Assembly: GCA_023955635.1 (NCBI GenBank)
Contig: JAMXHR010000016.1
Coordinates: 186,001-250,000 of the forward strand
Source of the DNA: Methanosarcina sp. ERenArc_MAG2
GTDB taxonomy: Archaea > Halobacteriota > Methanosarcinia > Methanosarcinales > Methanosarcinaceae
Direction: 5' to 3'
DNA: 64,000 nt
The notes beneath the pieces are model-generated. The model saw only the letters and a program-made list of their open reading frames with translations, searched no databases and was not told the origin of the DNA. Numbering within the stretch: position 1 is the first letter of the stretch; each line of letters opens with the position of its first letter. A program made the position numbers and the translations under genes. Below, piece after piece: positions 39,645 to 49,282 of this stretch.

Positions 39645-39903
39645 GAAAATAAAATGTATAAAAACCACACGTACGAAATCCAGGAAGTCATGTCCCTCGA
39701 TTCTGAATTTCTTCAAATTGCTTGAAGAAATGGAAACAAATAAAATATTCGAGAAATCCGGGAACTTTACATGTAAGGGTCCCCTTGACTCGAAGATAGA
39801 ATCTGCTTACCATATCAAAATTAACTCCGAAAAAGAAGCAGAAAAGCCTGATATACCTGCATCCTCTAAATTGAGGACTAAGACGAAGTCCAAATACCGA
39901 TGA
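39619..39903 (+). CDS. Small basic protein of the gvp cluster
   Basis: This 94-residue lysine-rich protein starts with a GTG and overlaps the end of gvpG by 26 bases. It has no membrane segment and no recognised domain; the central stretch LNFFKLLEEMETNKIFEKSG is predicted helical. Its position between gvpG and a second basic protein suggests a vesicle role, perhaps related to haloarchaeal GvpI, but I cannot show homology. Confidence 0.6.
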   Translation: MPESTSLPEKIKCIKTTRTKSRKSCPSILNFFKLLEEMETNKIFEKSGNFTCKGPLDSKIESAYHIKINSEKEAEKPDIPASSKLRTKTKSKYR

Positions 39904-39925
39904 TATAGTTAGGAGATATAAGCAT

Positions 39926-40522
39926 ATGATGCATGACAGTCATAAATCAAGTTCTCAACATATGCTCGTAAAAAAAGAGGTTCGAAAACATCTAAAAATT
40001 CAAAAAAATATTCACAAATCAAAAGTACGAGCCCAGAGAAATAAATTACAGCTCATGCTTTCAAAGCAGGAGAAAAATGCATACAGAATGATCGAAAAGA
40101 AGCAGGCTGTAATTATTCCTCAAATAATGAATACAAGAAAGGGGCTCAAAACCAGAAAACAAAAGAGACGGATTATAGAGCTAAATACGGGAAAAAATCT
40201 GTTTTCCTATTCAACAATACCTTCGGGAGAGCTTTCGGACAATCTACAATCTTCTCTTAGGTATTCCACAATGAGCAATTTAAAACTTTCAGAACGAATG
40301 AAGAACTTTTATGAATATACACTGGTTCCGGACCTGAATTTCACAGATCTGTTTGTTTTTTCACAGAAACCTCTTTCAAAGAATCCCAGGAATACACCTG
40401 CACTCTGCAGGAAAAGGAAAGAAGTGTCTAAAAAACAATTGGCAATGACACCAGAACATCATATTTCAGGGCCTCGAACAGTGTTACGAACTAGATTGAG
40501 AACTAATAAGCAGGTGAAATAA
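39926..40522 (+). CDS. Very basic protein of the gvp cluster, GvpI-like position
   Basis: This 198-residue protein is strongly basic, especially in the first 70 residues (HKSKVRAQRNKLQLM, RKGLKTRKQKRR). The central part has repeated short motifs (YSTIPSGELSDNL, YSTMSNLKLSERM, YTLVPDLNFTDLF) spaced about 22 residues apart. It ends with the TAATG overlap to gvpJ. Haloarchaeal clusters encode the basic protein GvpI at this place, so it may be a positional equivalent. The function is unknown. Confidence 0.65.
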   Translation: MMHDSHKSSSQHMLVKKEVRKHLKIQKNIHKSKVRAQRNKLQLMLSKQEKNAYRMIEKKQAVIIPQIMNTRKGLKTRKQKRRIIELNTGKNLFSYSTIPSGELSDNLQSSLRYSTMSNLKLSERMKNFYEYTLVPDLNFTDLFVFSQKPLSKNPRNTPALCRKRKEVSKKQLAMTPEHHISGPRTVLRTRLRTNKQVK

Positions 40523-40889
40523 TGAACGGTTCAGTTGTCAGGGAGTCAGGGGGCTTGCTGATGTAATAGACAGAATCCTTGATAAAGGGCTTGTGTTAAA
40601 TGCCGATATCTCGGTATCTGTAGGGGGTACGGAACTTCTTGGAGTGAAAATCACAGCTACTATCGCATCCTTTGAAACAGCGGCAAAGTACGGGCTTGAG
40701 TTTCCTTCAGGAACCAATTTAGATGCTCCAGCTTGGGAGAAAAGATTTGAAACATACGCAAACTGTCCGGAATGTGGAAACCGAAGAGATGAAAAACTTT
40801 TGATAAGAGACGGATGCCCAATCTGTGGATGGGAAAGTCCACTTAAGAATCAAAAAGCCCTGGAAATTGGGACAAAATCGTCCGAATAA
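40522..40889 (+). CDS. gvpJ: GvpJ with C-terminal zinc ribbon (one frameshift)
   Basis: The first half is a GvpA-like domain: [20 protein letters not shown], then VGGTELLGVKIT. It is followed by FETAAKYGLEFP and a zinc ribbon with CPECG and CPICG separated by about 12 residues. The first dozen residues lie in another frame; one more G in the run near 40548-40552 gives ESGGLADVIDRIL. GvpJ is a minor component thought to act at the vesicle tips or in nucleation. The zinc ribbon is not part of the GvpJ proteins I know. Confidence 0.85.
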
Positions 40890-40937
40890 ATCTTCAAATT
40901 TATCAAAAGTATCAAAATTTGTAGTGAGGGGGTAAAT

Positions 40938-41559
40938 GTGGAAAAAGATACAAAAGAAAAAAATCTGTAAAAGAACCCGGAGAAGAAAAAGATGAGCTGG
41001 AATCCAAAATCAAGGCTATGGAAAAGAGAATAAAAGAGCTTGAAAATAATTGTGGGGAAAAAAGGAATCCGAATATGATGAGGCCAGTTTTGTCGGGGGG
41101 ATTGTAGGCTCCCTTATTCCGGGGTTTGGAAAAATTGTAAAAACTCTTGAAAATACTTCTCCAGAGTTTAGACAGAGAATTGCCGAAACCGATTCGGAAA
41201 TAAAACACAGGCTTGAAAGCGGTTGGAGTGACCAAAAACCCGCTGTTAGCTATGGGCTGTCCATAAGGCCTCTTGGTGCCAAATCCACAGCATCTTCGAC
41301 AAAAAGGAAGTCTAAACCTAAAGTAAAAGAAGCAAAAGTCGAATTCACTGAAATCGAGCCTGTTTTTGATGTATTTGAGGACGAAAAATATATTTCCGTA
41401 ATCGCGGAAATCCCTGGCGCTGATGAAAAAGACATTCAGATAGAACTTGAAGGCAACAAACTGCGTATTTCTGCGGGAATGTACAACAAGATTATAGTTT
41501 TACCTTCAGAAGCAGAAGTCGTTAAAGAAAAAATTTCAAGAACAGCGTACTACAGCTAA
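40938..41559 (+). CDS. gvpH: GvpH, Hsp20-like protein (one frameshift)
   Basis: The N-terminal 40 residues form a charged coiled coil (EEKDELESKIKAMEKRIKEL). The middle has SFVGGIVGSLIPGFGKIVKT, the C-terminal part is alpha-crystallin-like (PVFDVFEDEKYISVIAEIPG, then DEKDIQIELEGNKLRISA). These match GvpH, a chaperone-like protein of gas-vesicle clusters. The frame changes near 41054-41062; one more A gives NNCGEKKESEYDEASF. The preferred start is the GTG at 40938, after GAGGGGGT; an ATG two bases upstream is in another frame. Confidence 0.8.
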
Positions 41560-41577
41560 AAATAAAAAGGAGACAAA

Positions 41578-41934
41578 ATGCCGATAAGGATTGATGAAAA
41601 AAATCTGAAAAAAGGCGTATTAGGTCTTGTTGTGGCTCTCGTTGAAATAATAACTGACCTACTTGAAAAACAGGCTATCCGGAGAATAGAAAATGAAAGC
41701 CTTAGCGATGAAGAGATCGAGAGGCTTGGAGAAGCACTTGCAGACTTGAGTGAAGCACTTGAAGTTATAAAGAATGATAATAACATCGAAGACACCGTCG
41801 AGTCCATACGCCGTGGACTGGATGAAGTTGTAGATGATGTAGTGGATAAATTAATAAATCCTGTACGGTGGGCTAAAGAGGTCGAGAGACATGAACGAAG
41901 CCAAGCAGGCGAGATACCTTTATTCAATAGTTAA
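41578..41934 (+). CDS. gvpK: GvpK
   Basis: This 118-residue protein matches GvpK: IRIDEKNLKKGVLGLVVALV, LIEKQAIRRIE-like DLLEKQAIRRIE and the segment LSDEEIERLGEALADL. GvpK is a small helical protein required for assembly in haloarchaea. It has an AAAAAGGAGA ribosome-binding site and overlaps the start of gvpL by 44 bases. Intact. Confidence 0.93.
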   Translation: MPIRIDEKNLKKGVLGLVVALVEIITDLLEKQAIRRIENESLSDEEIERLGEALADLSEALEVIKNDNNIEDTVESIRRGLDEVVDDVVDKLINPVRWAKEVERHERSQAGEIPLFNS

Positions 41935-42691
41935 CACGGGAGAAGAAAAGTGTTTGGGAAACATTGGTATTGGTGATAGACCTGTGTATACCATTGTTTT
42001 TCAGGATATTGCAGCTATTGTACATACTTCGGAGCCTGAACCCGAAAATGCAAAGAGCGAAGAACAGGCAGAACAATGGGTCCTGACCCATAATTACGTG
42101 ATAGATAAAACTATCGAGAACTTCAACACAGTATTGCCTTTTTCTTTCGGATGTCTTGCCAAAGGTGATGACGAGTCCATAAGAAGATGGCTTCAAAAGA
42201 ATTACAAGTCCTACAAAAAAGAACTTGAACGATTGAAAAACTTTGCAGAGTATTCGATACATATTTTTTACGATCCGAAAGTTCTTGAAAAACAGGTAAT
42301 AGAGACCATCCCTGAACTTAAAGAAATAGATAAGAAAATAGAAAGCATGCCAAAGGGAAAAGCTTACATTTTCAAAAAGAAATTTGAACTCAATTTAAAA
42401 CAAGCAATAGCTGATCAACTGACAGGTTTGGGAGAAGAATTTGGGGTATTGGTAAGAGAAAATGCAACGCAACTGATAATTGAGGAAAAAACTCCCTATG
42501 TGCCTGAGAAGTACGCAGGCAAAAAACTCATGGTTGCGCTTTCCTGTCTTGTTATCCAAGAAAATGTTGAAAGACTTGGGCAAAGCCTTGAGAGAATAAA
42601 CAAAAGAGAAGGATTTGCAGTAAGATTTACAGGACCATGGGCACCATTCAGTTTTGTAGATCTCAAGGAGAATATCGAGGATGAAACCTGA
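41891..42691 (+). CDS. gvpL: GvpL (GvpF/L family)
   Basis: This 266-residue protein has the GvpF/L core (ARYLYSIVNTGEEKCLGNIG, LTHNYVIDKTIENFNTVLPF and a C-terminal TGPWAPFSFVDL). It is a paralogue of the gvpF product in the same operon and is about 45 residues longer. GvpL contacts many other Gvp proteins in haloarchaea. The start overlaps gvpK and the end overlaps gvpM, so it is coupled to both. Intact. Confidence 0.93.
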   Translation: MNEAKQARYLYSIVNTGEEKCLGNIGIGDRPVYTIVFQDIAAIVHTSEPEPENAKSEEQAEQWVLTHNYVIDKTIENFNTVLPFSFGCLAKGDDESIRRWLQKNYKSYKKELERLKNFAEYSIHIFYDPKVLEKQVIETIPELKEIDKKIESMPKGKAYIFKKKFELNLKQAIADQLTGLGEEFGVLVRENATQLIIEEKTPYVPEKYAGKKLMVALSCLVIQENVERLGQSLERINKREGFAVRFTGPWAPFSFVDLKENIEDET

Positions 42692-43264
42692 ACGTGAAAA
42701 TGATAGTCTTGGGGAACTGCTGAATCGATTGTTCACAAAGGAGTAATCATTAATGCAGATGTCATAATTTCAGTTGCAGGAATTCCCCTTCTTGGAGTAA
42801 AACTGGAAGCTGCGGCTGCATCTATTGAGACCATGCTTGAATATGGACTTTTTGAAGAGCTAGACAAAAACACCAGAGCCTGGCAGCTCGAACACCGGAA
42901 AACTAAACCTCCGCTTAGCGAAAATGAAGCAGTTGCATTAAACTTTTATGGCTCTTATTTTCAGCAATTACATCCGGTATGGAAATACTGTTTCATATAT
43001 TTAACCGACCGCAGAATCTTCGGATGGAACAAGGCTTTTAACAAAATTTTGTTTGAAGTTCCGCTTGTTAAAATCCAAAGGCTTAAAGTCAGCAAAGAAA
43101 TCTACCAAGATGAAGAACGAGATGAGCTTTGTCTTATCTTAGAAAACGAAGAGGAATTATATCTTTATTCGAGTGACCTGGGCGAATTGCATGGCAGGAT
43201 ATATGAACTCATTTCCAAATTGTCAACAACGGGGCTAGTGTCGCGTCAATCCTCAAAGATTTAA
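42681..43264 (+). CDS. gvpM: GvpM fused to a PH/GRAM-like domain (one frameshift)
   Basis: The first 55 residues are a GvpA-like domain (IVHKGVIINADVIISVAGIP, then LLGVKLEAAAASIETMLEYG), typical of GvpM. The C-terminal 100 residues have IYLTDRRIFGWNKAFNKILF and EVPLVKIQRLKVSKEIY, the pattern of bacterial PH/GRAM-like domains. One T is missing near 42718-42720; adding it gives GELAESIVHKGVIINAD. The ATG lies inside the end of gvpL. GvpM is a minor nucleation protein. The extra domain is unusual. Confidence 0.8.
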
Positions 43265-43746
43265 CGATTATGAATAGATTCCAATCGATTTTATACGACA
43301 TTTTGCTGTGGACGCTACACTAGTGTCATGTCAGCCATCTAATATTTTAGAAAACAGATTGCAATAAGCTCATAATTATAGACATTTCGGGATTGACGTG
43401 ATACTAATTGGCTCGAATGAAAACACGGTTGTGTAGAAATGAGACTTTTTATTAATTTATAGGTTTTTGATTTATTGCAGTTATTGAATACGGAAAATAA
43501 AGATAAATTTTAACGATCCAGAAGAGACTAGAATTTACTTACTTGAGGGAGGAAAATAAAGCACGATCAAGTCGGTCATAAATATTAGAATTTAGTTAGT
43601 TAGAAGTCTATGGAAAAAGAGATTGCTTTGAGGTCAGGACCTTGGATAACACTTATCTGGGAAGAACAGCCGAGTATTTCCTATACCCTAAAAATCAATG
43701 CAAGACTTTTTACAGACAAATGGTTTTTGCAGAGTATTTCCTATAA

Positions 43747-43886
43747 TTTCCCACATTATCCCTGAGTTTCCCACATTATCCCTGAGTTTCCCACATTATC
43801 CCTGAGTTTCCCACATTATCCCTGAGTTTCCCACATTATCCCTGAGTTTCCCACATTATCCCTGAGTTTCCCACATTATCCCTGAG
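43747..43886. repeat. Seven perfect tandem copies of a 20-bp unit
   Basis: The unit TTTCCCACATTATCCCTGAG is repeated seven times without mismatch, totalling 140 bp. Perfect identity indicates recent expansion. It lies in decayed sequence just before a geranylgeranyl reductase fragment. Confidence 0.95.
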
Positions 43887-43936
43887 GGCAGGATAGGCAG
43901 AGAGATGAGAGAAATAGATCAAGGCTTCTTCTGAGA

Positions 43937-44254
43937 GGGGATGCTACAGGGTTTGTAGACGCTTTTACCGGGGAAGGCATATGCTCGATCGAGACAACTT
44001 TTGCTGCAGAAGCAGTTGTCGATCTTGTGATGTAGGACCAGAAGTTAAGTAACCTTAAAGTGTATAACTCGAATTGCAGGACGGAATTCGATAACTACCT
44101 TGCTAGTTCTCTTAAAATGAAGAAAGTAATGCATCGCTTTCCAGAAATCTCTTTCCAACTGGCTATTAACAAAAGGGAAATCCTGGATAAACACCTAGAT
44201 GAAGCAGTAATCAATAGAAAACATGAAGACTATATCAACTTGGTTGTTACTTAA
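43937..44254 (+). pseudogene. Geranylgeranyl reductase family remnant
   Basis: The first stretch encodes GDATGFVDAFTGEGICSIET, a FAD-contact motif of the digeranylgeranylglycerophospholipid reductase family, ending at a stop at 44034. A second stretch in another frame (44060-44254) encodes YNSNCRTEFDNYLASSLKMK and further residues resembling the C-terminal part. The N-terminal FAD-binding half is missing, so the gene is dead. The tandem repeat at 43747 may have arisen in the deleted part. Confidence 0.6.
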
Positions 44255-44375
44255 TTTTTGTCTGACTGAACTGCCTACAAGACAAAATTCCTTACACTGG
44301 AAAGAATCAGATACTTTTTAATATCTTCTGGAATCGTTAAAATCTGACATTGATTCCGCTGGCAGTTGACCACTA

Positions 44376-44606
44376 TTGTCTAAAAACCAGAAAATAATAA
44401 AAAGTCTTGGGGGTTTAAAACTGGGAAACGAAACAATAGAAATGGCGATAGCTAACGTGTTAAAAAGATTGGACATCACCTATGTGAATGATAACACGTA
44501 CAAACGGCTTTTTGATATTGGCTTACAGTACGAATATATTGAAAGTGAACTTTTAGAACAGCTGATTGAAGCAGAACTTATTATACTTATCGGGGAAAGC
44601 TTTTGA
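44376..44606 (+). CDS. Possible small hypothetical protein
   Basis: A 76-residue frame with a TTG start. It is acidic in its C-terminal half and predicted helical (NETIEMAIANVLKRL, YEYIESELLEQLIEAE). No motif is recognised and the start is weak. It may be a remnant of a larger gene or a small antitoxin-like protein. Confidence 0.3.
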   Translation: MSKNQKIIKSLGGLKLGNETIEMAIANVLKRLDITYVNDNTYKRLFDIGLQYEYIESELLEQLIEAELIILIGESF

Positions 44607-44798
44607 AGTTTGTTTTTAATTCCTTTTCTCTTCCGAGTATATACAAACACTTTCGAACCTGCTCGACACGTTCAAAGAGGGCCGGAGAATCAATCAATAA
44701 TTCAAAGAGATTTCGGGGAAAAACTCATTCAAACGAAAAAAATAACCAATAGCAGTAAATTTAAGCCTCAAGATGTCGAATTGTCAACCCGAATTTGA

Positions 44799-45244
44799 CA
44801 GATTCTGCTAATTAATTCTGCTAATTAACACAGTATTTTACTACAAAAAACGTATTGTATCGACATAGAATCTTTCTGAAAAACGAGAAAAATCAAAAAA
44901 CAAAAAACATATGAAATAAATTTAAATTTTATGAAGAAAACAGAAACATGAAGCCCATTTTCACATTATAATATATATGATTTTATCAAATTCGGGTTAT
45001 AAAATGTATGCTTCTGTCAAATTAGGATTTCAACCTTATTCTGTATTTTTGTCAGCATCAGCAGTTGATAGCTATGAAACTAAATTGAGAGTAGAGTTTT
45101 CCACTCTCATTTCTCACTTTTCTTATAGCGAATTTTACTGTACCTTTAATGTGTCTATGTATCTATGTATCTTTTCACATTCAGCTATCTTTTTATACTG
45201 CTTATAGAAGAATTCAGATAGTTGAAGTTTCAAGCTATTGGTTC
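44799..45244. other. Non-coding, AT-rich
   Basis: No supportable gene. Two short frames in this interval lack ribosome-binding sites and have biased composition. Confidence 0.35.
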
Positions 45245-46321
45245 TCAATTCGACTGCGTAAGTCCTAAGAAATGTAGAATGTCAGGTGGTTCCATATTAA
45301 ACCTGTATTTTCCAAAGCTTGAGGTTTCGAGGATCTGCTGCTTTATATAATATAATGTACTCAAAAGACTATTACTGTTTTCAGACTCCATATCGCCGGC
45401 ATAAGGGTGGATATTTTCTTCAAGGGCGTCCAGGAGTCTTGAATCAAGATCATATATAAAGTAAGTATCCAGGATCAGAAGATTTGAGATCTGCTCATAG
45501 AACCCTGTAAGTTCTCTAAACCAATCAATAACTCCATAATCCGTTGTGTACTTCTTTCTGTTGAGGAACCCGAGGTAACTGGAAATAGTGTTTATAAGAT
45601 TTTCAGTTAGCCCGTTATCTGAAAATACAATTGGAAAACGCTTTAAAACCGCAGGAGCTACAGAACTCGAGTACATAATTTCAGACTTCGAAACAGCAGG
45701 AAATAGTCTGGCAATAGAGCTGTTAAGCACTGCATTAACATAAGGATACTTATTCTGATCTTTGAGGACAATACCGCAGCCTTCTTCAAATACATGATTT
45801 CCGACAATATCGTATGCAGCATGTAGATGATAGCTTTCAGTGGCAATTATTTTAGGCGTGTTTAAGTACTCCAGAAATTTCCGTCCATTTATACTATAAT
45901 CTACAGCGTTAAGCGGAGAGGTATCGTGACGGAACTCCTTTTTGAATTCCATAATCCTCCTGTAAGTCAGAGGGAATCTGTCCTTTAGCTCTGGGGGAGG
46001 AATTACTCTGTACTTTTTCCGCCTGCCCTCATCGGATGGCTCATAGGGAAGGATAAAACGGTAAAGTGAAGGGTGGAACGCAAATTTTTCGGAAAATGTC
46101 TCTGGTACATATGGATAGACAAGTTCAGGTTCTGAAAATACGGGTTTACAGAGGCTTTTGCAAAAATAAGATAAGTTCGAACCGCCTTCCTCAGAAATGT
46201 AAAGCCTGTGCAGCAAACTATTTTTTGTGCTTACACCCCCAAATATGCTTTCGGAGATGTCTCCAAGTGTAACCTGGCTTTTAGAGATGTTTCCTACAAT
46301 TCTATCTTCGTTGAGAATCAT
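45245..46321 (-). CDS. Solitary DNA-methyltransferase specificity (TRD-like) domain protein
   Basis: This 358-residue protein resembles the C-terminal target-recognition part of Eco57I/PglX-type N6-adenine methyltransferases. Seen are the domain entry IFGGVSTKNSLLHRLYIS, then KPVFSEPELVYPYVP, then a RFPLTYRRIMEFKKEF-like segment and VLNSSIARLFPA. The catalytic NPPY motif and SAM-binding domain are absent, although the frame is intact. The gene stands alone. It could be the remains of a restriction-modification or BREX gene or a separate specificity subunit. No partner is in the window. Confidence 0.55.
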   Translation of the reverse strand: MILNEDRIVGNISKSQVTLGDISESIFGGVSTKNSLLHRLYISEEGGSNLSYFCKSLCKPVFSEPELVYPYVPETFSEKFAFHPSLYRFILPYEPSDEGRRKKYRVIPPPELKDRFPLTYRRIMEFKKEFRHDTSPLNAVDYSINGRKFLEYLNTPKIIATESYHLHAAYDIVGNHVFEEGCGIVLKDQNKYPYVNAVLNSSIARLFPAVSKSEIMYSSSVAPAVLKRFPIVFSDNGLTENLINTISSYLGFLNRKKYTTDYGVIDWFRELTGFYEQISNLLILDTYFIYDLDSRLLDALEENIHPYAGDMESENSNSLLSTLYYIKQQILETSSFGKYRFNMEPPDILHFLGLTQSN

Positions 46322-47213
46322 ATATTTTCACTTCCGTAGATGTATATTGAGCTATTTTTTTCTGTGCTTTTATTTTCAAGGTTGGAACAGTAGGATTGAA
46401 CACATAAATTGGCATGACTATCTCAGAACTTCGGATTTTGGTAGTGTCCGTGAATTGGTGATTAATTCTGGCAAAAAGGACACATTTCTCATGTTTTTAA
46501 GAAATACAGAGAGATTCTTATGTTTAGTGTTTTCAGTAACTCTCCCCACAACCCGGATTTTTAGATTTACATAAAAAATATAAAAATCAGTCTGAAAGAA
46601 CCTTCGCTGATGATGTATTCTATCTAGTGTATCGATTCCAAAAGAAATCCCTTATTTAGCGGAAAATTCGTTGGTCTATAGATCCATTCAAAAGATAGGC
46701 TTATAGACATACTTTGGAATCGCAGTACTAGAGTCATCTCAAAGAAGAAGTTCCATATCTAAAATGCATTACTTACCCCACCAACTTAAGTCTTAGAAGC
46801 TTATGATATTAAAAGTTGTTGAGCTTGTATTAGAAATATTTATATGAACACCTAAATAATAAATGGAAACTCTAATCAATATTTTAATCTAGTGTCGCAA
46901 CTTGAGGTAAGGAGCTGTCTATCATTCACCTTCAAGAGAGGATATAGAATTCAGCTTCAAAAGAGTATATAGAAACAAGAAAAGTGTGAATCTCAGAATA
47001 TTTGAAAGTAGAATCTTTTTAATTTTTTCTGGTTCTTCTCCAATTTCAAAATAACAATAGAATTTCATCCAAATTCATTAAACTCTCTTTCTCATTTTGA
47101 AAAGTTTATCCACTAACATCTAAATTTTTTAGATAAATATGTGATTTTACCATAATTATTCGATAGCTACCGCTATAAAGTTCATATTTTTTTTGAAAGT
47201 TTCTATTTATCCA
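46322..47213. other. Non-coding, repeat-rich interval
   Basis: About 890 bases without a supportable gene. The TAGTGTCGC sequence near 46893 recurs near 43238 (TAGTGTCGCGTCA) and in altered form near 43322, and may mark ends of decayed insertion sequences. Confidence 0.35.
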
Positions 47214-47429
47214 TTATCCATACTTGAATCTTGCCCTCATTAAAGGAGAGAATCCTCTCCATTTACCAGTGCGGAAACACCGTTTGTTGAAATAAGTAAA
47301 CAAATTGTAACAAAAATTAGTTAGCCCACTATCAGTTTTGAATGATCTTGCTTTGTCTACAATATCACCTATCAAAGAAAATATCTGTTCCATTGTGTTA
47401 TCTGTCTCAGGTGTAAAACCCTTTTTCAC
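47214..47429 (-). pseudogene. Transposase C-terminal remnant
   Basis: The 71-residue fragment contains FTPETDNTMEQIFSLIGDIV and ends KWRGFSPLMRARFKYG. I recognise this as the C-terminus of a DDE transposase common in Methanosarcina, in which the glutamate of the E motif is in TMEQIFS. The rest of the gene is missing. Confidence 0.55.
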
Positions 47430-47851
47430 GAAAAATCAGACATTACAAAACCTCCACCAATGTTTCTTATTTTCCGGAAGCAACCTGATGTTCAACCTGC
47501 TATTCTCTTGGATTAACATTTGAACATGAACCGCTTGTTATGCATGTTTTCATTTAGTTTTTATCTGTTCATATTCTGTACTTAGGACTCGCAGCGAAAT
47601 AACATAGGCAGTATTTAAGAATGTATTAAATCACTTTCACAAACGAATGAGTTGATTTAACTTCAACTATATTATTCATTGTTAAGTTATTTCGTTACAA
47701 ATTCTTAGTATAATAGAGAGGGAATAATGAAAATTTTCGGGAAATCCAAGATTACAAAACAGCAGGCAAAACCAGAAATATAATATCCATTAATAAGGCT
47801 GCCATAATCTGAAGTTAATCGCTGGAGAAACAACATATGTTTTCAAAAAAG

Positions 47852-47970
47852 TAGGACTTACGCACTTGAAGTACCAAATCAACTGCAGTAGGCTTACAAC
47901 TTTCTGAAATTCAAATTATAAATCTGATGGTTACTGTGCTTGATTTTGAATCTGAAGTGCATAAGTCCTA
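47852..47970. repeat. MITE with 16-bp terminal inverted repeats
   Basis: TAGGACTTACGCACTT at 47852-47867 matches the complement of AAGTGCATAAGTCCTA at 47955-47970 in 15 of 16 positions. The 119-bp element has no coding capacity. Similar termini occur in insertion sequences of other genomes, so an autonomous partner probably exists elsewhere. Confidence 0.75.
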
Positions 47971-48332
47971 AAAAGAATACAACCCGACTTTGACAAGAGC
48001 ATACATTTTGTAATGTATAAATTGGCTTCATACTTCTGTTTTCTTCATACAATTAAATTTTATATCGTATGTTTATTGATTTTTGATATTTGCGATTTTA
48101 TTAAACTGTGATGTGTCAATACAACATGTTTTTTGTATGAAAATACTATAATAATTAGTATAATCTGTCAAAGTAGGGATATAATGGCAAACCTATTTAC
48201 GCAGTTTCCTTAGACGAGGAATTTAATGGTGAACTTAAAGTTGTACAACCCGAAGTAAAAATTGACCTTGAAGCAAGAATTAGAGCATTAGAAAAGAAGG
48301 TATTTAAGGCATCGAATTCAAAAATAAAAGAG

Positions 48333-48407
48333 TGGGCCCGCTGCGATTCGAACGCAGGATCCCCGCCGTGTAAAGGCGATGTCATAACCGACTAGACCAC
48401 GAGCCCA
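48333..48407 (-). tRNA. tRNA-Val (anticodon UAC)
   Basis: The minus strand folds into a cloverleaf: acceptor stem TGGGCTC paired with GGGCCCA (one G-T pair), D-arm with GGTCTAGTCGGTTATGAC, anticodon arm with loop TTTACAC (anticodon TAC), and T-arm with GTTCGAATC. The 75-nt gene lacks an encoded CCA. A TATA-like stretch lies about 55 bases upstream (48455-48475). Confidence 0.95.
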
Positions 48408-49282
48408 TTTTACCGTTGCTTACATTCACAGAATTGCTCTAAGAGCAAGACCAAAATGTCACTAGTTATATATATCTCTTTTGTTAGTGCGGAGACTTTA
48501 TAGATTATTTTCTGAATAATTATTACACAAAGTCAACTACCCGCTCAATATAAATATCCAAAAAGAAACGTTAGTAATAAGGATTATCAGCAAAGGACAA
48601 GATTTACTGTTTAGGTATTATGAAATTTATGTATATCCTGCAAGTCTAAGATTTTTTGTACAGGAAAAATAAGAAACTGAAATAAAGTTTACTTGTTTTG
48701 GAGAATTGGATATATTCATTTACAGAGTAAACTGGCGGTAGTTTTGAGGAATAAAACATTAAACAAAATATATTGATTTCAGGTTTTAATTCTGCCCATT
48801 AATTATCGAACCATACGTCAAGAAGTGGAATTTCCTGCCAACAAGACGAGCGTGGCTTATAAGTTTTCAATTATAAATTAAAAAAATAAAATGAAAAGCT
48901 ATTTATAGCATGAATAGATATTCATTTCGAGTGAGCGGGTCTCTTTTCCATAGTATAACCCCCAACTATTTCCCCAACTATTCCCCCAACTATTCCCCAA
49001 AACTCTCCAACCCGCTCACAAACTTTTCTTTCCTCACAAACTTTCCTTTCTTTTTCTCAATTTTCCTGTAAATTATCACACCTTTTGTAAAATTATTAGC
49101 TTATGCAGAATTTATATCAATCTATTCAAAATTGATCTAATTTTACTGTGACTTATCTCAACTTTGCTCAATTTTGCATTTCAGCTTTTTTCATAAGTTC
49201 CATGCAGTCTGAAGGAAATCTTTTTACGATACTGCAATCCGGAAAGAAAAAGTAAATTACTTTGAACAAAGAACGAAAAAAG
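48408..49282. other. Non-coding interval with a C-rich patch
   Basis: No supportable gene. The stretch 48959-49010 has short repeats of the form CCCCAACTATT. The left end contains the tRNA promoter. Confidence 0.4.

Noticed and set aside
43747..43886. Possible CRISPR array from regular 20-bp repeats
   Set aside because: The units are directly adjacent with no spacers and no cas genes are near.
48186..48332. Coding remnant next to the tRNA-Val 3' end, suggesting an integration site
   Set aside because: A plausible stretch (YAVSLDEEFNGELKVVQPE) exists but it lacks a start, and no att repeat or integrase is visible.
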